Of a stretch of 64,000 nucleotides of DNA, positions 1-14,200 are shown piece by piece (position 1 is the stretch's first letter; every line of letters starts with the position of its first letter). The notes beneath the pieces are model-generated. The model ran no database searches. It was given only the letters and a program-made list of their open reading frames with translations, and was not told the DNA's origin. The DNA comes from Acanthaster planci (lineage: Eukaryota; Echinodermata; Asteroidea; Valvatida; Acanthasteridae): the NCBI RefSeq assembly GCF_001949145.1, contig NW_019091433.1, forward strand, positions 890,999-954,998, given 5' to 3'. The position numbers and the translations under genes are program-made.

Positions 1-2057
1 AAAGGTCCATTTCTAGGACTTTTCAACTAATCTAAACCATATCTAATATATTTTTACATGTTCATATAACTTTGACATGCTTATCTGACTGCCAGTCATT
101 TTTGCAGCAGACTAATATAAAATCAATGTGCCAAAATTAAGTTTCACTTCTAGATAAAGAATCGTAGAATTGTTAAAAAATCTAAACTGCTCCAAACTGC
201 TTGCTCACTAAGGCGACCTGAAATTGACAAGGATTTAACAGGAAGTTTCTGCTTGGATCAAAATGTGAAGCTGTCCATCAATAATTTAATACTAATATAT
301 TCATTTATAAAGTGCAAATATCAAACAGATACTGGTATGTTCAAATGCGCTGTACAATGAAGACATTAAACATGGTTGGGCCAATGGCACACAAGGGTGC
401 CTCAGGTACGGTGTAGCTGCCAAATGACCCACATTCACCTACATCTCTAGAGAGGAGACAATAAGAAGCAGTTACAGTTTTAGAGGCAGGAAGAAAACCC
501 CAGAGAAGAAATTTCTGGGTCAAACCCATGGAATCAGGTTGGAACTGAAAACTCAATCCACATGCGGACCGAGCCGAGAATCGAACCCAGGCCACAGAGG
601 TGAAAAGCGAGGAAAGAACTACATGTACTTCACCAACTCGACTCCCTTAAAGGAGAATTCCTTTAGATGTAAGCGGTAAATGAAATTGGCCATTTGAAGA
701 CAGACAGGCAGCTGTTTGAACAAACCGATTCCTTTTTATTGCTTTTACAAAAGTATGTTTCTGTGCTTCTGTGTAAAAGCATTATTTTTTCATATTAATT
801 AAAACAAAGTGGCCAAAACAAATCTTTCCCTAATTTCTTTTTGGTGAAAACAAAAACCACTGAAGTTGTTTATTTCATTTTTTGAAATGCTATCAGCAAG
901 TCTCTCTCAGTCCACCTCATCTCCACTGAGTCAGAGTAAATGAACAGGAAATCCGAACTTGTTCAGTTTGTAGTACTGATATCCTGCAATTACCATGGGT
1001 TCCTGGAGTGCCGGCGTGCCGCGTAGGCGAGAGCCGAGATCAGATCTCAATGATCTGACAGAGCCCTGGCGGACCGAGTGGGTTTTTATCTTTTGAATGG
1101 GGCAGGGAGCCTTCTGTAGTGTTGCAAATTGGATCTGCGTGTAGCCTCTCCAGCTTCATTATGTGCACTCACCCCCTCTCTGCACTTGGCCATGCGAGAT
1201 ACCGGAATCTGGACGTATCTCAAATGCTTTCATCAGAATGCTGTTAACTCTCTGATGCACGGGTAGTCACGTGCGGGTATCCAATGACGTTGTCCCCATA
1301 AATTTTCTGAAGTTGCGGCCAGGATAACTTCAGAATTAAATTTTATTTTTTTTTATTGGCCAAGTTTTCCATTCGTATTTGGAAACTGCAGCATTGGCAA
1401 TGCCTGAAAGAAATCATATGTCTTCGAGCACATAGTTAAGAGGCTCTTCAGAAAAATGTAAGTCAATAGTTGATGTAAAAAATAAACCAATTGCCAAAAT
1501 GTCATCGTAAATGGATATATATTCCCCCTTTTTTGTACTGGTTTTTATAAATTAAAAGTACAAACAGTAATCAGTAGGTATGCTTAAATTCTGGTGCCTG
1601 TCGTTGCTTCAAGGCAGATCCAAAGAAGGAATGTATGTGAACTTGCATACTTTGTAACTTGATTTTCTTTTTGTCAGGTTCTGTTTAAGTCGCACAGTCA
1701 TATCTTTCAACACATTGATAGGCAGGTAATGAATAGACATTGAACTTGAATTACATAACATATGGATCTGCAAAAGTTGAAGCTTTGAAGGACACTGTTT
1801 AAAGTATAATGTACATGTAGTGGTACATGTAGGTTAAGATTGAGATGGTTTAAGTCATGCTTGGCCATGCTGTAGCAATGCTGAGATACGTTTATTGTAG
1901 TTGGTAGAAGATCTTGTATATGGCTTCCATTTTTCTTGCTAGAAGACACTAGAACCTTTTGCTGGCTTGACTGGTTTACCGTCGTGTCAGTGGAAGATGG
2001 GGGTCTGTTTTGATTTGTAAAGACAACACTAATTTTCTTTATCCTTCACAATTTCAG
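1..2057 (+). other. CEP128: CEP128 upstream intron (partial)
   Basis: No exon is recognisable here. The stretch ends in a good splice acceptor (TTTCAG at 2052-2057) in front of the first visible CEP128 exon, so it is read as the 3' part of a long intron. It contains a minus-strand tRNA-derived SINE at about 338-648 and two TACATGTA octamers near 1810-1832. The rest looks like ordinary AT-rich intron sequence. Confidence 0.7.
338..648 (-). mobile_element. tRNA-derived SINE
   Basis: On the minus strand there is a polymerase III B-box-like sequence (GGGTTCGATTCTC, around 575-590) about 50 bases after an A-box-like sequence (AGTTGGTGAAGTAC). It is followed by a non-tRNA body with CCGCATGTGGATTGAGTTTTC and ends near TGTACAGCGCATTTGA, a tail of the type shared with L2-like LINEs. 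This order (tRNA head, body, LINE-like tail) is the usual SINE layout. The copy is diverged; the limits are approximate and no target-site duplication was established. Confidence 0.65.
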
Positions 2058-2251
2058 CTTGAAATTGCGGACAGCCAGTCTCAGCTGAAGACGCTGAGAC
2101 GTCAGTTGGAAGAAAGCCGCTCAGATGCCGAGAAAGCAAAGACCGAGCTGATGAGCGCAGAGCAGGAGAATGGAAAACTGCGACGGAAGTACGAACGCGC
2201 AAAAACTGGTTATCAGGAACAAGCTCAGCTCGCTGAGGTAGAAAACATCCG
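2058..2251 (+). CDS. CEP128: CEP128 exon (first in window)
   Basis: The exon starts after TTTCAG, codon phase 0, at LEIADSQSQLKTL, and ends ATCCG|GTGAGT with two bases of an Arg codon left over. It encodes residues 1-65 of the visible part, a continuous coiled coil (SQLKTLRRQLEESR, then ENGKLRRKYERAK). The block SQLKTL...ENGKLRRKY corresponds to the vertebrate CEP128 block GQLEKL...ENKKLKLKY. The ATG at 2010 in the same frame lies in the intron and is not the start. Confidence 0.85.
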
Positions 2252-5200
2252 GTGAGTGCCTGCTCCGCTCATCTTCTGTCGATTTAATCAAATTGAAGTT
2301 GCAGAGGAGGAGGAAAAGAAAGGGAAAAAGGAGAAGAAAAACCTGGTTGATGCTTCAATGCTAACACAAAAGGGTTAATAAATTGCTGACTCTAAGAATC
2401 TGTCGGCAGCTTTTCTTCGTGCCACACGTTTTATTTCAAGTCTTGCATGAAGCACGGATCAGAAACAGTTGTAAGTGGTTTCAGTCAGAGGCAACAAAAA
2501 GTGAAATTGACTTTTTTTGTGGTTCGCAAATGGGTCACGGTTTGTGCAGGAAATTGCTCGGGCAACCTTGACAGATGGGATGAGAATTTAATTTTGCGCT
2601 GATTTTATTTTCTGTCGTTCGTGTGGTTCGGGACTTTTTCACAGAAGTTTGATTTCCAGGCCAGTTGTAATTGTGCAGGAGTGTAAGAGAAAATCTCCGG
2701 TTCATAGCATTCAGTGATCTTATTTGTCTTACTTTGTGTATGCAGTCCTGGAATTGCACATGAGTCTGCAAAGATGTCAATCTCAGGGGTGGTGTATACG
2801 CTGCATTGAAGTGACAGATAATTCCTAATACCTTGGCAAATATTTGCTGTGCAATTTACAACAGTTGAACATCTTTCAACTGTGGTAAATTTGTCCAGAA
2901 CGTTTGGCTTAATGTTTGCATTGGATTGAAGCACCGTGCAAACTGGAAATAATCTGAAATATGTAAAAAAAAAAAAATTAAAATTCCTAACCAAGAAGTC
3001 AGCCCTCCATCTAATTCGCATGAAAGTTTTTAATTTCAGAGCAAGGAATGAAAATTTCCTGACTTCATTTTGTAGTGTACTTGTGCATGTACAAGAAAAA
3101 TTCATGCAGTAAAATTTCCATAGTCCTGAGACACATTATATCTTTACTCTCTTTGCTAGTGTTTAATGTCAATCCATACATGTTTAATGACTCTCTATTG
3201 CCTTTTCATGTATGAACTGAACTTTCCCTGTTTTAGGACGTGGTTATTGCCTTTTACCCACTAATGCATGTCTGAAGGTGCATGCAAAGCTAAGGAAGTG
3301 GGTCTGTCGCTTTCTTTCCTTTCTTGGAAATAAATGAGTGGAGAGAAAAGTGAACTTTTGTGTGAGAAAATTTGCAATGCTACATGGAATGGATATGTTG
3401 TCATAAATAATATCCAGAAAGTTTTAACAAATGCTGGGACATGTCGTGCTTCTTCACTGATATGTCTTAAATGTAGATACTTCATTTCTAATTAATGGTT
3501 TCATAAAAAATTGGTCTACTGAAAACAGGCCGCTGCATTCGGCCTGAAGCAAGTGGAATAATCCTAAATATGTATATTTTCATTTAGTAGTCGATGCAGT
3601 GCTTTCTGTAGGAAAATCTCCATCCATGGTTGCACTTCATCAATCAGGCAGCAAAAAAATTGGTATTTGGAAAGAGTTTAATTAAAAGAGAAAGTGCTTG
3701 TCATTGATCTATAGCAAGAATGACATGTAGCATTCATGGTGTCAATGTGTAACATCTCTTAGTGCACGGTGAGCGAAGGTCAAAAATGGAAAGGGCCACA
3801 CCATGAGTTAATGTTGAGCTCTGCCTTGTTTGCTAAGGGGAAAAAAGAACATGAATGTACCCTTGAGGCTTCCAGGGACATGTACGTTAGGACGTGGAGT
3901 AATTTATGCGTAAGAGTGACGGTGCTTTAAATAAACAATATCTGGAGCAAGGATGGGGCGCTTGGGTGGTGTTAAAGGTCTATGGTACACTGTACATTCC
4001 AGTGGATGATGGTTTGTCCATCTGCTCTTGTACATGTAGGCCGGAATGACTGGGCCATGTAGGTCATTGGGTTGCGATTGGCAGATCATCAGAATAGGAG
4101 TTGAGTTTATGTCTCGGCGGACTGCGAACTCTTGATGGAAAGGCAGCAGACAGACACGTAAATGTACATGTGCATACGTATTTGGAATTGAGCCTAAACT
4201 ACACCTTTCCAGTTGGTGGTATCCATTTACTTTTTTACCACAGTGCTACAGTGTGTCATTTTCTTTTTAAGTGGGCTGCTCATTGTTACATGTCCATTGC
4301 ATGTGTAACATTTGCATATCTGCCATAATGCGACAGTGGCAACCAAGAGCTGGAATGTGGGAATGCCATACAGCACATGTACATGTATGATCAGTGATGA
4401 TAGGTTGAAATGTCAGAATTTGGATAAAAAGGTGCCATTGAAAAATAAAATGCCAAAATTCGTATTGCTTGAAAATGGTTTGAAATACATGTAGACGGTA
4501 GTCTGGTTCCAAGTGTTTAGAAAGATACATGTGGATAATTCCAGAAATTTGGGGTGCAAAAGTGTGACATTTTGTGTCCCTGTTACATGTACACCTGACC
4601 TTTATTATTTGACATGGACATATCACTGGAATGAATTTCAAACTGTTAACTATTTGTTTGGTAGGTAATTTGCATTGATTCATTGCTCTTGGGAATTAGA
4701 AAATGTGTTCTGAACTTAAAAACTCATATGTCAGATGTGACAGGGACGCCCCCCTCAAAAAGGCCCCCTTATTTCTGGAATTACCCATGTAGGGCCTACG
4801 TGCACCAGTACCGGTACAGGTTGTTTTTTTTTATTTTTCTTGCATAAAACTCTCAGTTCTCATTCATATTCTGGTTCAATTCATTCAAGCCTTCAAGTCG
4901 ATATTGTCTTTGAGCTTGGGCTTGGAACTGCCTACTGTTATAACCTCGCTAGGTTTTGCAGGTGCATTTTCTGGTTCAGAAACAGAGAACGCTGCAGAAA
5001 TGCATTCCCTTTGGGTAGAAAAGATGCATCTGAGGCAAGGGCACTTCAGGTCCACTCCCAGTCATAAACTCACACACTTCACTGTGTACCTGTCAGTCAA
5101 GCTCGGGCTGAAAGGCTTTTCTCTACGCCGTGTGGTTTCTACCCAGTCCGTTCAAAATTTTTTGTACTCACATGCACTTTAAAGTGCCATTTGGCCACAG

Positions 5201-8200
5201 TTGTAGTGCGATGCACCATCATTGCCAAGGCACTCTCCCCACCCATGTACTTTTGGTGGCTTGCTGAAGGCAAAACAGCGCCCTCAGCAGTTCCAGTGCA
5301 GTGCCAATAGATATGAAGGATGGAGGCAGGGGCCAATTTTGTACAGATATTAAGTTTGGGGGGGTGTCTAAGCTCAGAAAATAGCTTGCCAGCCAAAAAC
5401 CCACAGTGTGCGTGTTGCCTGTGGCTGATGATTTGATGAGCAAACAATATTTGGTAAGAGATCGTCTGCAGTTGAGTTCCGAGAAAGTGGGTCTGATATT
5501 ACTCCATTTATTTAAGGACATTGTAATGGCCTCATACTCAGCAATGAAGCTGGTTGCTATGTACCTTTCCAGTTTGATTTACTGTGCTACATTAGCATGT
5601 ACATGTATACAAGGGGCTTGGGAGACATTTACATACACCAGTAATTATTGATTGATTTGGACTCACATGTACATGGAAATTGTGGGTCACACCTCAGAAA
5701 TTGGGTCCAATCAAGGCACATTAATGCAGTTTAAAAAAAAAATTGAAGAGCAGTTTAGAGGAGTTGGGGATTTGGAAGGCGCCATGTTCCTCATGAGTCA
5801 TTTTCCTCCCCGTTGCTCCGTATCAACAAGAATCATTTTCATTTTATTTGAGAGATATATTATTTCTTTTTTAAGGAATGTTTGGAAGGGCTCTTTGTGA
5901 GAATTGTATGGCCGTGAGGATGTTGAACCAACAATGCTTAGGAAATATGACTTAATGGCTTTGTTTTAAGTGGTACATGTGTGCCGTAGCATGTCGTCTC
6001 GTGTGATTTTCATTTTAAAAAAATATTTTAACATTTTAGCTCTTTCAATCTAGAAAAGGGGCAGGACAGATTCTGCTCTCCTCTGTAGGATTCAGATCTC
6101 AGCCCTTTAATGACCGATATTATACATGTATTTAGAAACGTGGTTTTGTAAGCCATTATTTTGAATACAGTTGTCTTGTTTGTTGTAATTGTATATTGAC
6201 AAAAGTATAAATAATTACAAGTGATAAGAATAAATCAAATAAAACTAAATTCAAACACATGAATATATGAATTAATTAATGTATAAATTAAAGACTAAAT
6301 AATTCTTGTCCACACTGTGAATTTTCTATCTTGCACTTTGGGCAAATGCTAAAAAGCTGTCATATTGACAGTTCTTTCATTTTGAATGGAAAGATATGCA
6401 TTTCAATTTAACAGCGTGATTAAAATTCAGGCAACTACAGGAAGTTGGGCTTATTTGGGAATTAAAATACCGTTGAATTTTCAGATGATTTGAGAGCAAA
6501 CAATCCTCAGAATGGTCTTCCGGTGGTGAGGCATTGATGTTATTTTATCTGGGTCTTACATTATTCGCTGATTGACGAATGGATCCCTATGTAAAAAGAC
6601 TCCTTGAATTCTTAAAATATACATTTATGTTTTTGGGGGAACCCAGGTATTGATAAGGATTCACCAACCAATATAAATGTTTAAACTTGATTAGATTTCC
6701 AGTGATTTTTTGCAAGATAGTTTAAAGTTTAACATCCGTGACTGTACAGTGGCCAGATCCCTTATTTGCTACCTCTTGTGAAAACCAATCAGACTTTATC
6801 GAAGGTAGTGAAATTTAGGGACCTGGCGACCATACAGTCACGGATGTAGAACAATTTTAAAGGAAACCAATGAAGGACAGTGAAGAAGATAACTTATCAT
6901 AATTGTAGTGGTAAACTCCATCATCTACCATTGTATATCTCATCTCATGCCAATAATTAGAAGCCAGCTTCAAAGGGTGCTTATTAATAGGTATCCATGA
7001 CACACACAAACTTTTAAGCTCAGTACCCAACATGTTTTCAAAACAAGTGGGTTATTAGCCCTAAATAATACCATACCTGTCCACCGTTGACTGCATCAAT
7101 ACCGGCAGGCTGCACCCTGCTGCGTACTTCTTCTTCCTGCTTATAGTAGTTTCTTGAAATTTGTCCAGTCCATACTTGAACACTTATTTCAGAGCTAGAG
7201 CAAATTTGGCAAGAAAGCTGAGAGTGCCATCGTAGCGGTGGGACTGCAGATTGACGTCACTGGTTCACATGTGAATGTACTTTCTTTGCACAAATTATTC
7301 AGAGAATAAATGTGTTTGTAATAGTAAGGATGTCTATCTGAGGAAGAGGGATTTTAGTCCCTCGGAAATCCGCTGCCCCTCTGTTTGTAATCTCAATTTT
7401 TAAAAAATAGTATTTGTAAGATGGCCGATCACTATCAAGGTTTATGTGATCCAGTACTTTGTTCCTTCGGAATGCAAAATTTGGACAGTACTTATCACTT
7501 GAATGGGTCTGGTGGAATTTCTGATAAAGAGCAATTTAAAGTGACTTTTTTTGGTGATTCAGCTTTTGTAAAACTCTGAGCGTGATTAATTGATTCAATT
7601 TGTAGGCTTGTAATGACTTGTCTTTTTCATTAGTTTTTCTTGAATCCGAAATCTGTTCATTGAGCTCAACCATTATACATGCATCTCTATAGACAGCACT
7701 GGTTCTGATGATCTCTTCTACGCTTTTACACCGGAGCGGAACGGACGATTTGATGTAATCGGAGAAGATTCAATTTCCCATCGGCCATAATTTCGCATGC
7801 CATCTGTTCTGTTCCCCCTCCCCCCTGAGCGTTCATACCAGGACTGCTTGACACAATACTCTGCAGCTGCCACGCAGTGGCATACAGGAGATGCTCTTAA
7901 CGCACAGATACACCTAGAAATTCCCCCATCCTTTTGTGTTCTTCTCTAGCGAGGGCATTATGCCATCATTTTTTCCCAGTGTTTTCCCTGCTTCCTCTCT
8001 CCTCTTTCCTTCCCTGTTCAAAGGTTAAGAAAATACAATACTGCCGTGAATCGCTTCATACCCCACCAGCCTAGATTTCTTGTATTGATCTCACTATTTT
8101 CAGATACACATTTCAAAAGTTTGTGGCCACCCCGATATCAGATGGACCACAGCGGGCCGTATTCGTGAAACCCATTTGGCAAGTGTGCTAAGTGGTCCAC

Positions 8201-11200
8201 AAAGAGCTTCCATCATGAAGCACTTGTAGGCCGTCCCTTATGGCTACAAATGGAATAAAGGCTGCACTAAAAGCGGCGGCAAATTTCGAAGTTAGGAAAG
8301 CCTGACATTTTGATTCTAGAAAATTATCCAATCCAATATTCTGGATAGTTCTCTTCCAAATATGTACACGTGTTTCATAATCTGTATGCTGGTCATGTGC
8401 TGTTTCGTTTTCAAAGAGGGAAGCACTGTCATGATCATATTTCGTTTTTTTCCCCACAGTTGTACATGTAAATGTGGGAATGATTGCCCCATAACTGCTT
8501 CAATGTGGAAAACTTGTAGATTGAATAATAATTTGGGGGACAGCGTGGTGGTTTTTCAGGGTCTCAGCTCAAACTTGCACCATATGTGAATTCAATGGTT
8601 AATGTTGATTCCTTTGCAATTAACTTTTGCCAATCTTAGGGGAACTCTTTTGTGTACTCAATTTTTGCAGCTTTGGTGAAAATGTTTCAAGACCCCACTT
8701 GGATTGTTGGTGTTGTATTGCAGTAGTATAAGCCGGGAATTACCGGTCACGCCTAATAAAAAAAGAATTTAGATCAAAGCCACCATCTCACTACTTTCCA
8801 AGACTGAATGGCTACCTCGAAGAGTCAGCCCATGCTATTAGCTCACCACAGCTGACTTGTCATTCAGGAAATTTGATCAAGCAACTTGAGTCGCAGCGGA
8901 AAGCAACCGAGAGATGCCACTTTGCTTACGTAGAGATGCTCTTTTTTGTTCCCGAATGAAAAGAGTCTCTTTTATGTTTATATGTTTATCGTGGCTACTG
9001 CCAATTACTTCACCGTCTTTTTTTTTTTCTTTCTCCCTTGCAGTTCAGGGACAATTCTTGACACATCAGCACATTTGCACAGAAAACATTATGAAATATG
9101 TATCAAAAAGCTGCTCGCTGTTCGTACTTTGGAAGCAATTTCAACTATGCATATTTCCAATCAAATGGAGTGCTTACATAAAAAAAAAAAGAGTCTGCAG
9201 CTGTTTTCCACTCGGGAATTGTCTTTTTATTCGGTGACTGTGGTATGGTTTTGGCTCCCTTTATCCTTTCCCTTTTCCCCTTGGGCAAGACATGGCATAA
9301 AGCAAATACGACATGGTTTATTCTACTGGAGGCACTGATGATTACTAGTCCCATGGTGTTTAAACCAGAGCTACATCTTTGATATCTGTCCAAGGGTTCT
9401 GCTCCCCCAAATCTTAGCTTGCTGTAAAACCGTGGATACCGTCAATAAACATCAGAAATTACATGCACCTCTTTCCTTTCTCTGACTCTCTCTTTTCTTG
9501 AGGATTTTTCAATACTTCTCCTCTTCTTGGGTTTCAATTTGACAGATGTGCGCTGTGAACACATATTTTTCAATGCCCGACGCATAGCGGAGGCCATAAT
9601 CCGAGAAGCCTATTATTCAACACTCACACTCTGATATTTGGGCAATTTCAGTTATGTGACAAATTTTTTTTTGAGGGAGGAATTTCGAAGCAATTTGAAA
9701 TGGCGGCATTAAAAAAAAAAAAAATCAAATACTGTGAATAGAGTTTCAGGTAAGGAATTGACTAGTATCCGGGCATTGAAATGGGGAGGTTGAAGGCTGA
9801 ATGATCATCTGTCAGTGGGCAGTGCAGCCAGTAGAGGATCAGGTTTTAATGTCAAACATTTCAAGGTGCGCTAGTCAGGCATAATGCGTTCATCAGTCCA
9901 TCTTTTACCATTCAGATTGCCTCTGTGTTTTTGTGTCATTCGGTGTTGACACTGTGAATGTTCTCAGGGTGATGTTTACTTCCGAGTATTGATAAAAACT
10001 GAAAAGGAAATGAGAATATGTTGCTAACTGGAGCCAGGAAGAAAGTGTGGAGAGTCACCGTATGAACTGAAACAATCCAAAATGGCCAATTCAGTCCAGC
10101 TGTAGCATCAGAAATAATAAATTTTCACCAGCCACGGCTGTTACTAGTACCATATATCCCTTATGGGGAAATACAAATATTCATAGGAGGGAAAACAATT
10201 GTTTGAAGCTCAGATGAAAAGCCTTCCACCACAGGAGCAAAGACACCTGATCTCACTGTTTCAAGCCTGCTTAAATTGCTCAGTGTAGAAATCGATTAAG
10301 CTCGGGATATACTTGCCTTGTGAAGACAAATTTTCGGCAAAGAAACGTGTGAGAGGCTCCCTGTTAGGCATTACTTTTTCCTTTGCAGCCCTGTGACATT
10401 CAACCCTGCAGAACTTTGAAGTACATGCAGAGTGAGCACAGTCCATGATTTATTGCCGGCTCGAAGCCAACTCAATACTTTGCTGGTGTTTGCAGCATTT
10501 GGCGTATGGGCTTCCTAACTGGTAATCTCATGGTCAAAATGCAGTACAGGAAGATACTGTGACACCTAACTCGCGGCTTGCTAAGCTTAGTAGATAGAAC
10601 ACCAGAACTTCAGTTTAGTGGTCTGAGGTTCAAACCCGCTCAGATTCAAGGTTGTATACTAGTTTACAAACTGGTGCCAGTCCTCTATTAAGCCTGACTC
10701 CGTTTCCATTAGTGCTCATGAAGGAATATATTGTTTCTTATCCCACTGCTTACTCCCATGGAATTAATGTCTTGTTTGTCACTTCCAGGGCGTCCAATCT
10801 AGAAAAACGTCTTATAGGTGTGTCAAGCCAACTGATGGATCAAGACTTGGAGAACGAAAGTGTTCTGCATGCCATCAATCAGGAGGTCGATCGTCTTGTG
10901 GAGGTTTGTGCTGGACAGGACGAGGTACACAGGGCCATCTCGTCCCCGACCAGAGACGTGAAGCACAAGCCACAGCACTGGCTCACGGAAATCAAGGTAT
11001 GATAAATAGATGAACGCAGACAAATCCATGGCTGTAAAACAAACACCGCTGTCTGCAGGCCGTTGGTTTTTAATGAACGGCAGTGGTTGGCCGGCTGTTT
11101 GTTGTGCAGAAATGCCATATATCATTGTAATGAGTGGGAAACTATGAGCACTATGCGTGGATGCTTGGATGCTCTTCATAACAGTATTGTCCTGTAATTA

Positions 11201-14200
11201 CGGCGTTTTGTTTATTTCTTTTAGTTATTCACAGTTTACAATGCATTGGGGAATTTTTGGTATAGTTTTTACATCCAGGGGGCATTGTTGACTGCACTGA
11301 AATTCCATCGGGGTGGATTGTAATGCAGACGGATCTGTTTGATGTACTGATTTAACCACTTCTCACTACCCTGTTTTAGCATCCAGATATTAGATCCGAC
11401 TGAAAAAAGGTTTTCCCAAACATTTCTGCAAGGACAAATTATTTGAACTGTGGTGTGGGCAACCTTCGTCTCCAAAGAAGGAATCTTTTTAAGCGACAGA
11501 CTTTGTAGGCAACCTTTATCTCCAAAGAAGGAATCTTTTTAAGCAACAGACTTTGTAGGCAACCTTTATCTCCAAAGAAGGAATCTTTTTAAGCAACAGA
11601 CTTTGTAGGCAACCTTTATCTCCAAAGAAGGAATCTTTTTAAGTGACAGACTTTGTGGGCAACCTTCATCTCCAAAGAAGGAGTCTTTTTAAGCGACAGA
11701 CTTTGTAGGCAACCTTTATCTCCAAAGAAGGAATCTTTTTAAGTGACAGACTTTGTAGGCAACCTTCATCTCAAAAGAAGGAATCTTTTTAAGCGACAGA
11801 CTTTGTAGCATAATACATTTACATGTCCTTCTTCCGGCAAGTCTGGCAAAGGTCAGGCCAATAACATGAAAGATCAATGACAATGGATAGAATTTCTGGA
11901 GGAGGGGACAAAATTACAACCCTTCGGACATGTTACTGCTGATCGTTACTACGCTAACAATTCTGTGAGGGTGCTGGTCCTCTTAGTGGGAGTAACTTGC
12001 ATCAGTCAGACTCAAGCTGTGATCTACATGTTGAAGTAAACAAAAACTAACTCAAAATGGCAGTCTGAATTACATGAGCCGTAAGTTACTCCTCAAGAGA
12101 ACGAAAGCTTAAATTGATTCTTTCATCGAGTGTACATGGCAGTACCACAAGGAGGTGAACACTTTTACGTGTGTGCCTCGCTTTCCCTGTTGGCAGGGTA
12201 AATTGCAATGGGTAGAGGAGGAAATGAGCAGAAAGCTGGCCCATCAGAGGAAACTCCGGCAAGACCTGGAGCGCAGCCGCACCGACGCGGACGAGGTGGC
12301 CCGCTATGGCGATCTCCAGAACAGACTGCTGCGGTCAGAGCTGGACAAACAGAGTGGCCTGCTGCACGAACTCGAACAGAATAATCAAGGTACACTGGGA
12401 AAACCTTTTAGCTTGATTATATCTCGTCAGGGACCATCCTTTTTGTACTCGACATGCATGTTGGGCGAATGGCCGCAGCATTAATGAGTGGTAATTCACA
12501 GTGGAGCCTTCCATGTCCTGACACATACATGTACCTGGCAGGTCTTGAAGTGGTTTCAGACTTTGTGCTGGACATGCTCATTGCGTTCACTCACCCTTTC
12601 AGTGTTTAAAAAGGATGATAGCCCACATTGAGCCATGAACATTCTCGTACGGGGGTCGAAATTGTTCTCTGGGCTGAATAGATTTCTCTTTTTGATTGGG
12701 AAGCAAACTTCAAATTCCAGAATCACGGCCTTTGGGCACAAGTAAAATCTAAATTTCAGTATTCAGCTAATAAATGGCTAGATCTCTAGTAAGAAGTGAC
12801 TGTTGCAATCCCACATTTTCAGAGCGACTGCCTTAATATTTACTCATTGTTTTGGCGTGTCCACTTGAAGAAGCATGCTTACCATAGCCATGAAGAATAT
12901 ACAGTCTGTGCATTTTGGTCTGTGCTCTGCAGAAGAGCGTATTACGGTAGATGTCAGGTACATGTACCTGCGTCTTAGCTGTAAAGTTCTGAGATTACCG
13001 CGGCGGTCTCATTCCATATCTGATGATGTACATGTGGAGGGGGGGGAGCAGTGGAGTTGGTGTGAACGCGAAATGGTGCTTTTAGTAACTTGCTTATGAA
13101 AAGGTGCCCCTGCAGCGTGTGGTAAATGTAGGGTGTGTGTGTACATGTATATCTACATCTACCGTGTCCTGTTGAGATGTGCTGTGAAAGATGTGTTGCG
13201 TACTGATCGATGGTTGATGTTTAGTTTATTTTTGCAATGCGTGGAATTCGAGTAGTCTTTGTAGCTGGTTAGATTACGCTCAAGGGTGTGTGAGAGTGAA
13301 GGGATTAAATCTCCTTCAGATTTTCGTTGCAAGTTGAGATGGACTTGAAACCACACTTGTCCATCTGGTGTATTTTAGCCTGATTGAAAAAGACGTTTTC
13401 AATTTGTGGTCTTTGGTATCTCACCCTCCTGTTTCTTTGCAAGGTCAATGAAAAACTTCAGTTTTTCAAACATAAAACTTAAAATAAAATAAAGAACAGC
13501 ATGCTCATATTCTGTGAAATTAGCATCCAAATCTCAGCCCTCAACAACCCGAGACACCCCCCCCAAAAAAAACTAAACCAAACAGCAGCAGCAACATAAC
13601 ATCCCCAAATAAATGTGACCCTTTAAAAAAATGGGAGTGAAAATAGAAATTATACATGCAGGCATTGGGTGGGCCAACCTGTGTGAGAACAGGCAGCAGT
13701 CGGTACCCGTAGGGTTGGTCAAACAAGTGCATTGCTCCTGGTTGTTATCTGCGAGCATGCATCAATATGAACACAAGACATTGCAACGTTCAGGCAGAAA
13801 TAGAAGGCCCATTTGTGGCTGTTCAGTTTGATGCTGTACATTGACACCCCCTCCCCCATGGTGACCGGTTACGGGTATTGTTGAAGTCGTTTTTCCCTTT
13901 CCATCAGGGACGTCATGCAACAATATTTATTAGATAATGCCTCTCATCCTTGCCTCCTGTTCATCACATTTTAATCTTCTTATTGAATATTTTCCCTGTA
14001 CATGTATTTTACATGTATGATATCGGTACTGTTGCATAATGCAAGAATTTTTAAAAGGAGTGGTCACAGTGCAACAATATTTAATTATTGAAAGTGATGA
14101 AAATCCTAGCCAAGAGTAATGGCCCTTTTGCCTCCGGTTCATTGCATTATTATACTCTTATTGAGCAGTTCCCCTGCACATACATGTACTGTTGCATAAT

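Larger units (their letters stand above)
2252..10788 (+). other. CEP128: CEP128 intron
   Basis: An 8.5-kb intron bounded by GTGAGT and TTCCAG; the flanking half-codons CG and G join to Arg. Contents: a small inverted-repeat element at 6732-6847, a tRNA-derived SINE head at about 10572-10650, one CRE octamer TGACGTCA at 7252-7259, many TACATGTA octamers, and homopolymer runs near 2970 and 9180. Open frames in the stretch look like chance frames. Confidence 0.75.

Noticed and set aside
10572-10650. Functional tRNA gene
   Set aside because: A- and B-boxes are present but acceptor and anticodon stems do not pair; a SINE head explains it better. The same applies to 14872-14945 and 22340-22440.
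11458-11807. CRISPR-like array
   Set aside because: Units are contiguous without unique spacers and the sequence is animal; it is a plain tandem repeat.
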